DNA of 64,000 nt. Source: an uncultured Fretibacterium sp. (lineage in GTDB: Bacteria > Synergistota > Synergistia > Synergistales > Aminobacteriaceae). The position numbers and the translations under genes are program-made. The stretch lies in NCBI GenBank assembly GCA_946186205.1, contig CAMHMH010000001.1, positions 620,001-684,000 on the forward strand. The letters run 5' to 3'. The notes under the pieces are model-generated. The model was given only the letters and a program-made list of their open reading frames with translations. It was not told the origin of the DNA and did not search any database. Below, piece by piece: positions 26,530 to 38,259 of this stretch; position 1 is the stretch's first letter; every line of letters begins with the position of its first letter.

Positions 26530-27383
26530 AAAAACGGGCTGTAATTTTCGGTGCTGGTTCAAAAACAAGGCTGTCGATTCAGGAAATATTATCGCGTTAT
26601 GATGTTCTGTGCATAGCCGATAATGATTCGAGCCTTCACGGTCGTGATATATGCGGAGTAAAAATCGTTGCGCCCGGAAGCATTAAGGATTTCGATTTTG
26701 ACTCGGTGATACTTAGCAACATGGTAGCATCAATTACAGACGCATGGCTTGACCAGTTGTCAGCTATGGGAATCGGCAGGGATAAAATAATTTTTGATTA
26801 CTGCGTTTACAACAGAGATGCCCGTGAAGAGTTTGTGAAGTCATTTGCGAAGATGGTATACGATAAGGGCATTAAAGGAAGCACAGCGGAAGCCGGAGTG
26901 TGGAAGGGAGATTTTGCGAAGAGCATCAATGAATTTTTCCCTGACAGAAATTTATACCTTTTCGACACCTTCGAGGGATTTGCTGAGAGGGACGCAGGCA
27001 GCGAATCATTTGACATCGGCAGCGTAATGGGAAAATTCTCAGACACAAGCGAGTCTGTTGTGATGGAAAAAATGAAGCACCCCGGCAACTGTATAATCAG
27101 GCGCGGGATATTTCCTGACACAGCAGAGGGGATAAATGATACTTTCTGTTTTGTTAATCTCGATATGGATCTGTATCAGCCTACATTAAGCGGTCTTGAT
27201 TTCTTCTCGTCCCGTCTTGAGAACGGCGGCGTGATAGTGATACATGATTACTTCAATGATTTCTTCAGCGGAGCAAAGCGGGCTGTAGATGAATGGTGCG
27301 GCGTGCATGAAAATTTTGTGTGCATTCCTATAGGCGACGGCTTGTCTGTAGCTGTAACAAGAAGTGCTGAAAGGATCGCGTAA
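26526..27383 (+). CDS. TylF/macrocin-type methyltransferase with N-terminal Rossmann-like domain
   Basis: Probable SAM-dependent O-methyltransferase for a sugar or polyketide-like substrate, 285 residues. Residues 1-95 form a nucleotide-binding-like domain (AVIFGAGSKTRLSIQEIL, then CIADNDSSLHG). The C-terminal part matches the TylF family: AEAGVWKGDFAKSINEFFP, LYLFDTFEGFAERD, FVNLDMDLYQPTLSGL and VIVIHDYFNDFFSGAKRAVDEW. Sugar-modifying enzymes of this architecture are common in polysaccharide loci, which fits ugd next door. It has its own ribosome site (GGAGGA) and overlaps the leader ORF stop. A weak hairpin with a T-run at 26458-26492 might attenuate it. Confidence 0.83.
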   Translation: MKKRAVIFGAGSKTRLSIQEILSRYDVLCIADNDSSLHGRDICGVKIVAPGSIKDFDFDSVILSNMVASITDAWLDQLSAMGIGRDKIIFDYCVYNRDAREEFVKSFAKMVYDKGIKGSTAEAGVWKGDFAKSINEFFPDRNLYLFDTFEGFAERDAGSESFDIGSVMGKFSDTSESVVMEKMKHPGNCIIRRGIFPDTAEGINDTFCFVNLDMDLYQPTLSGLDFFSSRLENGGVIVIHDYFNDFFSGAKRAVDEWCGVHENFVCIPIGDGLSVAVTRSAERIA

Positions 27384-27395
27384 AATTATCGGGGG

Positions 27396-27423
27396 TTGCA
27401 AAAAATTCATAGGCTGATAAAAT
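27396..27423 (+). promoter_or_regulatory. Promoter of tRNA-Leu
   Basis: TTGCAA (27396-27401), 16 bases, TAAAAT (27418-27423), about 25 bases before the tRNA. Confidence 0.75.
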
Positions 27424-27447
27424 ATTTTCCGCGCTGAAAAAACAGCT

Positions 27448-27531
27448 GCCCGGGTGGCGGAATTGGTAGACGCGCTAGATTCAGGTTCTAGTGGGCGCAA
27501 GTTCGTGGAGGTTCGAGTCCTCTCTCGGGCA
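27448..27531 (+). tRNA. tRNA-Leu (anticodon CAG)
   Basis: An 84-base class II tRNA. The acceptor arms GCCCGGG and CTCGGGC pair with one G-T. The D arm contains TGGCGGAATTGGTAGACGC, the anticodon arm is CTAGA-TTCAGGT-TCTAG with anticodon CAG, the variable arm is long, and the T arm reads GAGGTTCGAGTCCTC. No CCA is encoded; the discriminator A is followed by TTA. It sits directly upstream of the rpoB promoter. Confidence 0.97.
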
Positions 27532-27571
27532 TTAACAATATGAGAGTTAAGAGGGTATAATCGTGTATTGC

Positions 27572-27600
27572 TTGACATGGTTATATCCTTTTGTTATCAT
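27572..27600 (+). promoter_or_regulatory. Main rpoBC promoter
   Basis: TTGACA (27572-27577), 17 bases, TATCAT (27595-27600); leader of about 40 bases to the rpoB ATG. Confidence 0.8.
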
Positions 27601-27648
27601 GCGTCATTGCACCAAAAAGCAAAGCCAGACCATCAGGGGAGGTATAAA

Positions 27649-30600
27649 ATGCCTGAATTTGTGCCAATCAGCAAGACCCGGAAGAGATATACTTTCGGCC
27701 GCGCCAGTGATTTAATCGAGATGCCTGATATGATCGGAGTACAGAGAGATTCTTACCATTGGTTTTATCAGGACAACGTTTTGCCAGAAGAAAGGAAGAC
27801 GCAGGGCCTTCAGGAATTATTGCAGGAAGTATTCCCGATAGAAAGCTATGACGGGACATTTGCGCTTGAATTTCTCAGCTATTCGATTGACAAGCCCAAA
27901 ATAACGGAAGAAGAAGCAAGACAGAAAGATATGACGTGGGCACGGCCTATAAAGGCGATAATCCGTCTCACGAACACAAAGAAGCAGGAAAGGAAAGACT
28001 CCAAAGAAATATTCTTGGGTGATTTCCCGGTAATGACAGACAGAGGGACATTCATAATCAACGGCACAGAGCGTGTAGTGATAAACCAGCTTGCGCGTTC
28101 AGCCGGAATATATTTCACCCATAATGCTGACGGATGCTCGGCAAAACTAATCCCTGACCGTGGCGCGTGGCTTGATTTCGCGATGCCTGAGTCGGAGAAA
28201 GAATTAATTACAGCAAATATTGACAACAGGAAGAAACTCCCCGTTACATTATTGCTTAAAGCACTTGGAGCGAGGGACAACGACCATATATTAGAGCTTC
28301 TTGGGATTGAGACAGTATTCAAGGAGCTTGACACAGATCTTAAAGGATACATGGCCGCCGAGGATGTATTTGATGAAAGAGGAGTATTAGTAGTAGGACG
28401 CGGGACTCTTCTTGATGAGGAGCATATAGCGAAACTCTACAATGTCGATAATTCTGAAGGCGCAGGAATTACGGTATATGACATGGAGCCTGCATTAGCC
28501 CGTACTATATCAAGAGAGACGACAGACAGCCCCGACGAGGCAATAAAGGATATATTCAAGCGTCTGAAACCTAATGAGCTTGGACGTATTGAGAATGCCC
28601 GCGATTATTTCAGAAGTTTATTGCAGGATCCGCGGCGTTATACATTGGGGCGTGTGGGACGTTATAAGCTGAACCGACGTTTGAACATGCACATCTCGGA
28701 AGATGAACGCTTGCTGAGTCTTGATGATGTTGTAGCAATCGTGAAAGAAATGTTTGCTATGAAAGCTGAGGACAAAGAAAGCGACGACATTGACCACTTA
28801 GGCAACAGGCGGGTGCGTTCAATCGGAGAATTATTGCAGAACCAGGTGAGAATCGGACTCCTCAGAATGGAACGAATCGTGCGTGAGAGAATGACAACGA
28901 TTCCGAATCTTGATGAGGTAACCGGGCGTGAGCTGATTAACGTACGTCCTATAGCCGCGTGCCTTCGTGAATTTTTCGGTTCAGGCCAGCTTTCTCAGTT
29001 TATGGATCAGACTAACCCTCTTGCAGAAGTTACGCACCGCAGGAGGCTTTCTGCGCTGGGTCCGGGAGGATTGAGCCGTGAACGCGCAGGATTTGAGGCA
29101 AGAGATGTACATTACACGCACTACGGGAGAGTCTGCCCCATAGAGACACCGGAAGGCCCGAACATCGGACTCGTTTCATCACTCACGACATATGCGAGTC
29201 TGAACTCTCACGGATTTTTGGTTACTCCCCGCCGTGTAGTCAAGGACGGGAAATTGACCGACGAAATAAAGCTCCTCTCAGCAGATGACGAGGATAAAAG
29301 CTATGTTGCGATGGCGAATACAGAGCTTGAAGCTGACGGAGTAACGATAGCGGGCGATTCATGTCCCACGAGGCACGCTGACGAAATTGTTACGATGCCT
29401 GTAGATATGGTTGACTATATGGACGTTTCACCGCGTCAGATTGTCTCACCGTCGACAGCATTAATTCCCTTCCTTGAACACGATGACGCAAACCGCGCTT
29501 TGATGGGTTCAAACATGCAGCGTCAGGCAGTCCCGTTATTAGTCCCTGAAGCACCGAGAGTCGGAACAGGAATCGAAAGCAGGATAGCGCGTGACTCCGG
29601 CTCATGCATAACAGCAAAGGATGACGGCACTGTAACATACGTTGACGCAGACCGCATAAAGATACGTAACGAAAAAGGCCGTGAACGTACTTATGAGATG
29701 ATAAAGTTCCGCCGCTCGAATCAGTCGACACTAATTCACCAGCGTCCTTTAGTGCGAAAAGGCGAGGAAGTCAAAAAGGGTGATATTATTGCTGACGGCC
29801 AGGCAATCGAGAACGGAGAACTCGCGCTCGGTCATAATGTACTTGTCGCATTTGTCCCTTGGGAAGGCTATAACTTTGAGGACGCTATATTGCTGAGTGA
29901 AAACCTTGTGAAGGAAGACAAATTCTCATCGATTCACATAGAGGAGTACGAGATAGAAGCCCGCGAGACAAAGTTAGGAGCAGAAGAGATTACCCGCGAC
30001 ATTCCGAACGTAGGAGAAGACATGCTGAGGAATCTTGACGAGGGCGGAATAATCCGAATCGGCGCGGAAGTTGCAGCCGGAGATATTCTTGTCGGCAAAG
30101 TTACGCCCAAAGGTGAATCAGATCAGACTCCCGAAGAGAAATTGCTGCGCGCTATTTTCGGTGAAAAGGCCCGGGAAGTCCGCGACAACTCATTGAAGCT
30201 CCCTAACGGTTCATGGGGAAAAGTCGTAGCGGTCAAGCAGATGGACAGGCGCAACAGTCCCGAAGCGTTAGGCTCAGGCGTAATACGTTCGGTGAAAGTC
30301 TACGTAGCACAGAGGCGCAAAATCACGGTGGGCGACAAGATGGCCGGCCGTCATGGCAACAAAGGAGTCGTGAGCCGCGTACTGCCTGTTGAGGATATGC
30401 CCTATTTGCCCGATGGGACTCCCGTTGATGTTGTTCTGAATCCTTTGGGAGTTCCCAGCCGTATGAATCTCGGACAGGTTCTTGAGACGATAATGGGATT
30501 CGTCGCGCTCAATAATGGATGGCACGTATCAACGCCGGTCTTTGAGGGAGCGCACGAGGAAGAAATTTTCTCAGAGATGAGGAAGATTGCCGCGAGCAAG

Positions 30601-31365
30601 TATCCTGATTTGACGGAAGACGGAATGATTACGATTCGCGACGGCAGGACAGGCAGGCCGATGGACAAAAAGGTAACAATCGGATGTATGTACATGCTGA
30701 AACTGAATCACCTTGTCGACGATAAAATTCACGCTCGCTCTACAGGGCCTTACAGCTTGATTACGCAACAGCCTTTAGGAGGAAAAGCGCAGTTCGGCGG
30801 CCAGAGATTCGGAGAGATGGAGGTCTGGGCTTTAGAGGGTTACGGAGCGGCGAATGTGCTTCAGGAAATCTTGACCGTGAAATCTGACGACATACGCGGG
30901 CGCGATAAGACTTACGAGAGAATCGTGAAAGGTCAGAGCCTAGTTAAGCCGGGAGTCCCTGAAAGTTTCAGAGTGCTTGTGAAAGAATTGCAGGGACTCG
31001 GACTCGATGTGGAAGTTCAGTTTGATGACGGCACGCACGGTGATATACCTATTGAGGATGACGACAGGCCGATGTTCATGGGCAAGCCGCCGGAGATTTT
31101 CTCATCACCAAGAAAGCCCAGAAAGCCCCGCGCAAAGTCTCAGTCACAATCAGACGACACCGCAGCAGATATTCTTGATGAACCCGCGCAGAATGAGCCG
31201 GTAATCTCATCGGAATTTGCTGACTCGATTTTTGGGAACGACGAGCCTACAGCGGAAGACCTTGCGAACATTAATGAAGAAATGATGCTTGACGAGAAAG
31301 CCCCGAAAAACGGAATGACCGGGATATTTGATGACCCTGAAAGCAGCGGAGAGGGGGATATTTAG
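27649..31365 (+). CDS. rpoB: RNA polymerase beta subunit
   Basis: Core transcription enzyme, 1238 residues. The ATG at 27649 ([18 protein letters not shown]) follows AGGGGAGG; the longer open frame upstream overlaps the promoter. Conserved blocks include the rifampicin region ([20 protein letters not shown] with [20 protein letters not shown]), [31 protein letters not shown] and [19 protein letters not shown]. The key rifampicin residues (Asp, His, Ser) look wild type. The C-terminus has an extra acidic, Ser-rich tail of about 65 residues. There is no rplJ or rplL in front, unlike the common order. rpoC starts three bases downstream. Confidence 0.99.
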   Translation: MPEFVPISKTRKRYTFGRASDLIEMPDMIGVQRDSYHWFYQDNVLPEERKTQGLQELLQEVFPIESYDGTFALEFLSYSIDKPKITEEEARQKDMTWARPIKAIIRLTNTKKQERKDSKEIFLGDFPVMTDRGTFIINGTERVVINQLARSAGIYFTHNADGCSAKLIPDRGAWLDFAMPESEKELITANIDNRKKLPVTLLLKALGARDNDHILELLGIETVFKELDTDLKGYMAAEDVFDERGVLVVGRGTLLDEEHIAKLYNVDNSEGAGITVYDMEPALARTISRETTDSPDEAIKDIFKRLKPNELGRIENARDYFRSLLQDPRRYTLGRVGRYKLNRRLNMHISEDERLLSLDDVVAIVKEMFAMKAEDKESDDIDHLGNRRVRSIGELLQNQVRIGLLRMERIVRERMTTIPNLDEVTGRELINVRPIAACLREFFGSGQLSQFMDQTNPLAEVTHRRRLSALGPGGLSRERAGFEARDVHYTHYGRVCPIETPEGPNIGLVSSLTTYASLNSHGFLVTPRRVVKDGKLTDEIKLLSADDEDKSYVAMANTELEADGVTIAGDSCPTRHADEIVTMPVDMVDYMDVSPRQIVSPSTALIPFLEHDDANRALMGSNMQRQAVPLLVPEAPRVGTGIESRIARDSGSCITAKDDGTVTYVDADRIKIRNEKGRERTYEMIKFRRSNQSTLIHQRPLVRKGEEVKKGDIIADGQAIENGELALGHNVLVAFVPWEGYNFEDAILLSENLVKEDKFSSIHIEEYEIEARETKLGAEEITRDIPNVGEDMLRNLDEGGIIRIGAEVAAGDILVGKVTPKGESDQTPEEKLLRAIFGEKAREVRDNSLKLPNGSWGKVVAVKQMDRRNSPEALGSGVIRSVKVYVAQRRKITVGDKMAGRHGNKGVVSRVLPVEDMPYLPDGTPVDVVLNPLGVPSRMNLGQVLETIMGFVALNNGWHVSTPVFEGAHEEEIFSEMRKIAASKYPDLTEDGMITIRDGRTGRPMDKKVTIGCMYMLKLNHLVDDKIHARSTGPYSLITQQPLGGKAQFGGQRFGEMEVWALEGYGAANVLQEILTVKSDDIRGRDKTYERIVKGQSLVKPGVPESFRVLVKELQGLGLDVEVQFDDGTHGDIPIEDDDRPMFMGKPPEIFSSPRKPRKPRAKSQSQSDDTAADILDEPAQNEPVISSEFADSIFGNDEPTAEDLANINEEMMLDEKAPKNGMTGIFDDPESSGEGDI

Positions 31366-31367
31366 AT

Positions 31368-34300
31368 TTGGCCAGAAGAAAAGAAATCACAGGAGTACGC
31401 ATAAAGCTGGCAACACCCGAAAGAATACACGCAATCTCAAAAGGTGAAGTGCTGAAGCCCGAAACAATAAATTACCGAACACTCAGACCCGAAACAGACG
31501 GCTTGTTCTGCGAGCGCATTTTCGGCCCGACAAGAAGCTACGAGTGCAAATGCGGAAAATACAAACGCTCCGGCCCTAAGTTCAAGGGAGTAATCTGCGA
31601 ACACTGCGGCGTTGAAGTTACAGACAACAGAGTCCGCCGTGAAAGAATGGGGCATATTGATTTGGCTGTCCCTGTCGTTCACATATGGTACTTGCGAGGC
31701 ATTCCCAGCAGATTGAGTCTCCTGCTCGGAACAAGCGCGAAAGATCTTGAGAGAGTCATATACTTTGCTCCCCTCAAGAAAACGGAGAAAGGCTACAAAG
31801 TTACAGCAACAAGCCGGCCTGATATTGTCCATGAAGGAGCCGTAATCCCCGCAACTGAAGTAAAAATTCACGAGCATTACGACCCCGATTTCAGGTGCGA
31901 GAAAGCGTATATGCTTGATGATGTTCACGTAGTCCCGGTGAACGTAGGCGACATAATTTCAGCGGATCAGCTCTCAAAGTACAAGACAGAATACGGCATC
32001 GACAGTCTGAGGGCTGAATCTGCATTTGTCCTCACTGAAGACAGCGAAGAGTTAGGACTCCCGGCAGGCGCGATCGTCCCGGCCTCAAAAGCTCCCGAAA
32101 GTGCAGAGCGAGCGAAGAAGGGCAACAATGACGCTTTCATAGTTACAGGGGCATTCAAAGCGCAGGTTGACGGTCAGGAAGTCTCAAAGGGAAAAATTTT
32201 ATCCGAGTCAGAGTTTCGCAAGGCACTTGAGCTTTACAAGGACTTATTCCCGGAGAACGCAGACAAAGTAGAACATGAGCAGTGCAATCTTGTTGTTGAT
32301 GATCCCTGCCATCTTGTTATTCTTCAGGGCAATTCACCTTTTGACCAGGGGGATGTCATCTTTGAGCATCAGCAGAAATTGTGCAGCTTATATGACGCAA
32401 CGAGTGAAAAGAAATTCAAGGCCGGAATTGGCGCGCAGGGTGTACTTGAGCTTATCGATCGTCTTGATCTTGATTTCCTCGCTGACTCACTCAGAGAACA
32501 GATAGCTGACACCACCGGCCAGAAGAAACGAAAGCTCATCAAACGCCTTCAGGTTGTCGAGGATTTCAGGAAGAGCGACTCAAAGCCTCAGTCAATGATA
32601 TTAACTGTCCTTCCCGTTATCCCTCCTGATTTGCGTCCTCTCGTGCAGCTTGACGGAGGAAGATTCGCAACAAGCGACCTTAACGACTTGTACCGCCGAG
32701 TCATTAACCGCAACAACAGACTCAAAAAGTTACAGCAGCTCAACGCCCCCGAAATAATTATCCGAAACGAAAAGAGAATGTTACAGGAATGTGTTGACGC
32801 TCTCATTGACAACGGCAGAGTCGGAAAGGCTGTATTAGGTGCGGGCAACCGTCCACTGAAGAGCCTCACTGACTTATTGCGAGGGAAAAAGGGACGCTTC
32901 CGCCAGAATCTTTTGGGAAAAAGAGTCGACTACTCCGGGCGGTCTGTCATCGTCATAGGGCCTCAGCTCAAAATTTATCAGTGCGGGCTTCCTAAGCAGA
33001 TGGCGTTAGAACTCTTCAAGCCGTTTGTGATTCGCAGGCTCGTTGAAGGCGGACTCGCTCCCAATGTCAAGAACGCAAAGAGACGAATCGAAAAGGGAGG
33101 CAGTGAGATCTGGGAGATACTCGAGAACATCATCAAGGATCATCCCGTCATGCTCAACCGCGCACCTACATTACACCGACTCGGCATTCAGGCATTTGAA
33201 CCCGTTCTGATGGAAGGCAAAGCGATTCGGCTTCACCCGATGGTCTGCACTGCATTCAACGCGGATTTTGACGGCGATCAGATGGCCGTTCACGTTCCCC
33301 TAAGCATTGAGGCTCAGGCGGAAGCAAGACTCCTCATGCTGTCAGCAAACAACCTTCTTTCACCGGCAAGCGGAAGACCCGTTGTTACTCCCACGCAGGA
33401 TATTGTCTTGGGCGTATACTATTTGACGGACATGCGCGAGGGACTCAAAGGAGACGGCAAGCACTTCATGAACATGGACGATGTATTGTCGGCTGTCTCG
33501 CACGGCACTGTTCACGTCAACGCAAGAATATGGCTCAAAGAGAATCCCGAAATGTTCGGACATCCTAAAGGGCGCAGGAAATTTTCTGACGGCAAGGAAG
33601 CCGTAATCGTCAACAGTTTCGAGGAAGTCAGCGGAAATCATCACGCAGTGTTTTTCGAGACGAGTCCCGGCCGCGTAATGTTCAACACAAAAATTGCAGC
33701 ACCTCTCCGATTCGTCAATGAACAGTTAGGCAAAAAGAAAATAGGTGCTCTCCTCGATGATGCTTATGACAAAGTAGACCGTCCCGGAGTCGTTGAAATG
33801 CTCGACGACATAAAATCGCTCGGCTATCACTGGGCAGCAAGGAGCGGAATCAGTTTCGGAGTCCAGGCTGTGAGAATCCCTGACGAGAAAGCAGAGATCA
33901 CACGCGCTACTGAAGCTGAAGATGCCGTAGCAAAAGAAAATTACGAGATGGGCTTGCTTACGTACGATGAGTATCTCGACCAGAAGAGCAAACTTTGGGC
34001 GGAAGCAACAAAGAACATCGCCGACAGCATAGAAGCTCACATGAGCGAGGACAACCCCGTGAGAATGATGGTTGACTCAGGCGCGCGAGGCTCAAAAGGT
34101 CAGCTCGGTCAGATGGCGGGCATTCGCGGACTCATGGCCGACCCCACTGGAAAGACTATCGATTATCCGATTACAGCGAATTTCCGCGAGGGTATGAATA
34201 TGCTTGAGTACTTCATATCGACTCACGGCGCAAGAAAAGGACTCGCAGACACAGCATTACGCACAGCAAAATCAGGTTACTTGACGCGAAGGCTCGTTGA

Positions 34301-36590
34301 CGTTTCGCAGGACTTAATCATTACGGAGCACGACTGCGGAACGGACAAAGGAATCAAAATTGAGCCGCTAATCAGCGAGGGCAAAACAATGATCGGAATC
34401 GCTGAACGAATCGCAGGACGCACATCACTTCATGACATTGAAGCTAACGGCGAGCTCATCGTGAAGTCAGGCGACATTATCACGGAAGCATTAGCACGGA
34501 AAATTGAGTCAGCCGGAATCAATGAAGTGTGGGTTAGGAGTCCTCTTGCTTGTGCATTGAAGAAGGGAGTCTGCCAGAAGTGCTACGGCCATGACCTTTC
34601 GTCGCGCAAGCTCGTTCCTATCGGTGAGGCTGTCGGAGTCGTCGCGGCTCAGTCAATCGGTGAACCCGGCACTCAGCTCACTATGAGGACGTTCCACACA
34701 GGCGGCGTGCGTTCGGCAGAAGATATTACGCAGGGTCTTCCGAGAATTGAACAGCTCTTTGAGGTCAGAAGGCCGCGAAAAGTCTGCATACTCGCAGGAA
34801 TCGAAGGCCACATCAAAGAGATAATCACAGAAGGAAAACGCAAGGTAATAATCGAGGGCATTACGGACGACGGAGAAGAGAAAATAATCACTCACGCTAT
34901 ACCTTCAGGGCAGGACATCAAAGAAGGCATAGAGGTCGGAATGGAAGTAAGCAAACTCACTCCGCTCACTGAAGGAAGCATTGACCCTCAGCAGCTGCTA
35001 GAAGTCGAGGGAATCAACGCCGTACAGAAAATGCTTGTCGATGAGATTCAGTACGTCTATCACTCTCAGGGTGTCAGCATAAACAACAAGCACATAGAAG
35101 TGATACTCCGAAAAGTCGCGCCGCTGAACAAAGTCAGAGTCATTGAGGAAGGCGACACATCATTTGTTGCGGGCGATATGATCTGGGAAGATGACGTAGC
35201 GAGAATTGAGCAGGAGATTCGCAGCGACAACGAGAGGCGCATAAAAGTCGCGGTTCAGAATCTCGCGGGTGATATTCTTGTTTCACTTGACAAGCCCGAT
35301 GAAGAATTTGACGGGTATATAGGCCAACCGATAACAGAAGAGTTTATACGCAAGCTCCTAACGCCCGGTGTTACGGTGAAAGGCTTCACGATCTCTCATG
35401 AAGGCTCAGAGATTGATGTAATAATCGGCAAGACAGCTTTCAGAAAGAGAATGTACAACGCAAGAATCGTCCGCGACATTAAGACTCCAAAGTTCAAAGT
35501 CAGGAAGAATATCAATCTCGGCCGCGAAGACTTGAAGAAGGTAACTTCAGGAGACCCCGTTGTCGTAAGAGTCAGGCATCGTGAACACCTTGACGCGCTC
35601 GTGAATAAATGCTGGCTCGCTGAGGAAATAGCATTAGGAAAGAGGCTCGTTACTCCCGGCAACGTCTTAATCACTCCCGAATTAGCTCCCGAAATCGCAC
35701 AGGCAGGTGTCAGGGATATTTTTGTGTGGAACGCTGTCGAGCTTGTTGATGTTGCTGACGGCATACGAAAAGCACTTGAGGCCATGAACATTATCGGCAA
35801 AGACATTTACGAAGACGGCGAATTTTCTGGAAGGACAGCAGCACCCGAAGATCTCGACGCACTCGCAAAAGGTGAGACTCAGCAGATAGAGTTTGACAGC
35901 GGTGAAGAAGTCCTCACGATAACACGCGATGACATTCTCAGGAAACTTCTTGCGTCAAAGCTCAGGAACAAAATTTTTGTCAGCGCGGAATTTGCAGATG
36001 GGAATGATTTTGACGACTCAGAGTCAGACTTGCAGGAAACGAGTCAGATTCCTGACGATGAAGATGACACTGAAGAATCAGAAGCTATGCTCTCAGATGA
36101 TGACGGAAAAATTGTCATAGAAGGCGGAATCGAACTCAGAGCGGAAGCAATCGCCGAAATCGCTTCAAGAAACCCCGTGAAAATTTGGGTCAGAGCGTCA
36201 AACTCAAAGCCCGAAGTCGTTCACCTCATCCGTGAGTATACGTTCGTCCAGAGAATGCGCGAGTTCCCGGAGTGCAGGCCGTTCATACACGGAATCACTA
36301 AGGCGGCTCTTGCTACTGACAGCTTCTTGAGTGCTGCATCATTCCAGCAGACAGCACAGGTACTCGCAGGGGCAGCGGTCAAAGGCGAAATGGATCCCTT
36401 AAGCGGCCTCAAAGAAAACGTAATCATAGGGCATCTCATCCCGGCAGGTACAGGAGCAGAAGCCTTCAGGAGAATCGCTTACAGGTCAGACGGAAGGCCG
36501 AGACCGAGAAGCAGTTTCAGGCAGGAAGGCACAGAAGAGTCTTCAGCACCCGAAGCAAAAATCGCAAGCGCAGACCTCTTCATGTCATAA
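31368..36590 (+). CDS. rpoC: RNA polymerase beta' subunit with large insertions
   Basis: Core transcription enzyme, 1740 residues, about 330 longer than in E. coli. The TTG start follows GAGGGGGAT. The N-terminal zinc site is [10 protein letters not shown] then CEHCG. The catalytic magnesium loop NADFDGDQM is present, and the second zinc site has [11 protein letters not shown]. An insertion of roughly 170-200 residues follows the zinc region (about 140-330, from [11 protein letters not shown] to FKAGIGAQ), where some phyla carry a barrel-hybrid domain. A second, acidic insertion (DDSESDLQE then [10 protein letters not shown]) lies near the C-terminus. It ends at a bidirectional terminator. 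Confidence 0.99.
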   Translation: MARRKEITGVRIKLATPERIHAISKGEVLKPETINYRTLRPETDGLFCERIFGPTRSYECKCGKYKRSGPKFKGVICEHCGVEVTDNRVRRERMGHIDLAVPVVHIWYLRGIPSRLSLLLGTSAKDLERVIYFAPLKKTEKGYKVTATSRPDIVHEGAVIPATEVKIHEHYDPDFRCEKAYMLDDVHVVPVNVGDIISADQLSKYKTEYGIDSLRAESAFVLTEDSEELGLPAGAIVPASKAPESAERAKKGNNDAFIVTGAFKAQVDGQEVSKGKILSESEFRKALELYKDLFPENADKVEHEQCNLVVDDPCHLVILQGNSPFDQGDVIFEHQQKLCSLYDATSEKKFKAGIGAQGVLELIDRLDLDFLADSLREQIADTTGQKKRKLIKRLQVVEDFRKSDSKPQSMILTVLPVIPPDLRPLVQLDGGRFATSDLNDLYRRVINRNNRLKKLQQLNAPEIIIRNEKRMLQECVDALIDNGRVGKAVLGAGNRPLKSLTDLLRGKKGRFRQNLLGKRVDYSGRSVIVIGPQLKIYQCGLPKQMALELFKPFVIRRLVEGGLAPNVKNAKRRIEKGGSEIWEILENIIKDHPVMLNRAPTLHRLGIQAFEPVLMEGKAIRLHPMVCTAFNADFDGDQMAVHVPLSIEAQAEARLLMLSANNLLSPASGRPVVTPTQDIVLGVYYLTDMREGLKGDGKHFMNMDDVLSAVSHGTVHVNARIWLKENPEMFGHPKGRRKFSDGKEAVIVNSFEEVSGNHHAVFFETSPGRVMFNTKIAAPLRFVNEQLGKKKIGALLDDAYDKVDRPGVVEMLDDIKSLGYHWAARSGISFGVQAVRIPDEKAEITRATEAEDAVAKENYEMGLLTYDEYLDQKSKLWAEATKNIADSIEAHMSEDNPVRMMVDSGARGSKGQLGQMAGIRGLMADPTGKTIDYPITANFREGMNMLEYFISTHGARKGLADTALRTAKSGYLTRRLVDVSQDLIITEHDCGTDKGIKIEPLISEGKTMIGIAERIAGRTSLHDIEANGELIVKSGDIITEALARKIESAGINEVWVRSPLACALKKGVCQKCYGHDLSSRKLVPIGEAVGVVAAQSIGEPGTQLTMRTFHTGGVRSAEDITQGLPRIEQLFEVRRPRKVCILAGIEGHIKEIITEGKRKVIIEGITDDGEEKIITHAIPSGQDIKEGIEVGMEVSKLTPLTEGSIDPQQLLEVEGINAVQKMLVDEIQYVYHSQGVSINNKHIEVILRKVAPLNKVRVIEEGDTSFVAGDMIWEDDVARIEQEIRSDNERRIKVAVQNLAGDILVSLDKPDEEFDGYIGQPITEEFIRKLLTPGVTVKGFTISHEGSEIDVIIGKTAFRKRMYNARIVRDIKTPKFKVRKNINLGREDLKKVTSGDPVVVRVRHREHLDALVNKCWLAEEIALGKRLVTPGNVLITPELAPEIAQAGVRDIFVWNAVELVDVADGIRKALEAMNIIGKDIYEDGEFSGRTAAPEDLDALAKGETQQIEFDSGEEVLTITRDDILRKLLASKLRNKIFVSAEFADGNDFDDSESDLQETSQIPDDEDDTEESEAMLSDDDGKIVIEGGIELRAEAIAEIASRNPVKIWVRASNSKPEVVHLIREYTFVQRMREFPECRPFIHGITKAALATDSFLSAASFQQTAQVLAGAAVKGEMDPLSGLKENVIIGHLIPAGTGAEAFRRIAYRSDGRPRPRSSFRQEGTEESSAPEAKIASADLFMS

Positions 36591-36604
36591 ACTTTCAAGA
36601 GCAA

Positions 36605-36649
36605 GAAAAAAAAATTGCCCCCCCGGATTTTTACGCCGGAGGGGTTTTT
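36605..36649. terminator. Bidirectional terminator after rpoC
   Basis: CCCCCCCGG (36618-36626) pairs with CCGGAGGGG (36636-36644), followed by TTTTT and preceded by an A-run, between converging rpoC and the RpiR gene. Confidence 0.9.
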
Positions 36650-36673
36650 CTTTGCCTCAAAACTTTTGCTGAC

Positions 36674-37543
36674 TCAGTATCTCAGACCGTATGAAGGATA
36701 ATATATTCGCTCGTCCTTGAGTCCCTCTTTCTGTTCCTCAAGCGCAATCTTTCCTTCTGTCCCCATCTCTTTCGCAAGCAAAGATGTCAGAACGTGAACG
36801 GCAAACATCGAACCTATAAGGCTGCTTCCGAACATCTGCGAGTTATCCGCAACGTAGAAATGAATCGAAGCATGTTCGCACACCGGCGCAGCAGGAGAGT
36901 CAGTTATCGATACGACTCGGACTCCCTTCATGGCTGTCTGTTCTGCCGCTTCTGTTACCTCAATAACATAGCTGGGAAGCTCGCACACTATCAGCATGTC
37001 ATTCTCGCCGATGTTCCTAGCCTGCTCAGTGAGTGAGAGAGAACCCCGCCGCATTAGTATGCTTTTGAGTCCAAGCTCTGAGAATCGCGTGTAGAGCCAT
37101 TCAGCCGGCATTGAAGATATTCCCCAGCCCATGCAGTATATAGAGTCCGAATCCATTGCTGACACACAGAATTTGCGAACGTCATCGCGGCTTAACGTAA
37201 AATTTCTGTACGTCTCATCTATATTCGCATGTTCAATCCGGCAGATTTCAAGCGCGGTGTCAGATGTATTCCCGGGGATTGAGTCTGCTGACGAGGGAAT
37301 GACCTGCTTTAACAGTTTCTTCTTCAGTGTGTTCTTCAGGTCAGCATATCCGCTGAAGCCCAGCATTCTGGCAACACGTACAAGCTGTGCGCGTGAGACC
37401 GACAATTTTTCCGCAGTCTCGCTGATTGAGTGAAAAGCTATTTCAGGCGAGTTCCCTAAAATATATTCCGCAACACGCCTCGTTTTGGCCGGAAAGTTAT
37501 TCAGTTTTCCGCGTATCCTGTCTTCAAGCCGCTGAATGTCCAT
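36674..37543 (-). CDS. RpiR/MurR-family regulator with SIS domain
   Basis: A 289-residue transcription factor. Residues 1-80 form the RpiR helix-turn-helix (HSISETAEKLSVSRAQLVRVARMLGF in outline), followed by a SIS sugar-phosphate-binding domain (DSIYCMGWGISSMPAEWL and MLIVCELPSYVIEVTEAAE). Members usually control sugar catabolism or envelope recycling genes. No target is visible beside it. The ATG at 37543 is used; a TTG one codon earlier is also possible. It follows the OB-fold gene by 12 bases and may be cotranscribed. Confidence 0.9.
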   Translation of the reverse strand: MDIQRLEDRIRGKLNNFPAKTRRVAEYILGNSPEIAFHSISETAEKLSVSRAQLVRVARMLGFSGYADLKNTLKKKLLKQVIPSSADSIPGNTSDTALEICRIEHANIDETYRNFTLSRDDVRKFCVSAMDSDSIYCMGWGISSMPAEWLYTRFSELGLKSILMRRGSLSLTEQARNIGENDMLIVCELPSYVIEVTEAAEQTAMKGVRVVSITDSPAAPVCEHASIHFYVADNSQMFGSSLIGSMFAVHVLTSLLAKEMGTEGKIALEEQKEGLKDERIYYPSYGLRY

Positions 37544-37555
37544 CAAATCATCTCG

Positions 37556-38122
37556 CTATTCTATTTTTCCGCACCTTACGTAATTTACTCCGCTCCCCCG
37601 TGAAGATCTCAATGTGCCTTCAACGTTCACCGGGTCATTGTCGTTCTTCCCCGCCAAAATTCCGCGCATGACTCCTTCATCATCATCATAGACTCTCACG
37701 ACGATAAAGTCCCGGCCAGACTCGGAGTCTTCCTGCCTCACTGCAAAGCGAGTGTATTTCCCTGTTGCGTTCTCGCCTTCATTCTTTGCCTTGATGACGT
37801 GGACGGCTCCCGAAAGTGTTACGGTGTTGACGGGCTGCCCAAGCTCTGAGAGAGTCTCAGCTTCCGTTACGTCAATGAACATTTCGCCGCTGCCTTTTGA
37901 GGAACGCAATACGCCTTTGATCTTTACGGGCGTGTTCTCTCCGAGCGATGAGAGTTTGTCCTGAAGGTCTTTGCTGAATGCCCTCGCGCTGAGAAAGTCT
38001 TTGCGTGTCGTTCCGTCTTTCCATAAATTTTCGTGGCGGATTGAGAACGGGAAGTATGACTCTTTCTTCTTGCTCAGGTGATGAATGAGTCCTGAGATTG
38101 TTACGCTGTTTGAAAAATTCAA
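37556..38122 (-). CDS. Tandem OB-fold protein (SSB-like)
   Basis: A 188-residue protein made of two similar halves. Each starts with a strand like NSVTISGLIH or NTVTLSGAVH, continues with PFSIRHENLW or RFAVRQEDSE and ends with VKIKGVLRSSKGSGEMFI or VNVEGTLRSSRGSGVNYV. This is the outline of a single-strand-binding OB fold, duplicated in one chain. It is not the normal bacterial SSB, as there is no acidic C-terminal tip. TTG at 38122 follows GGAGG at nine bases and fits better than the GTG that touches the ribosome site. Single-stranded DNA or RNA binding is inference. Confidence 0.7.
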   Translation of the reverse strand: MNFSNSVTISGLIHHLSKKKESYFPFSIRHENLWKDGTTRKDFLSARAFSKDLQDKLSSLGENTPVKIKGVLRSSKGSGEMFIDVTEAETLSELGQPVNTVTLSGAVHVIKAKNEGENATGKYTRFAVRQEDSESGRDFIVVRVYDDDEGVMRGILAGKNDNDPVNVEGTLRSSRGSGVNYVRCGKIE

Positions 38123-38259
38123 CGGTATCACCCTCCGAATAGTGTTAGGATTCTTAGAGTGATTCTACAACATGAAAAGTGTTAATGCCTCATGTGCAGT
38201 ACATAATGTTTATTATTGTGTTATGATATCATGTCAAAAAATTATGGGAAGTGAACGCA

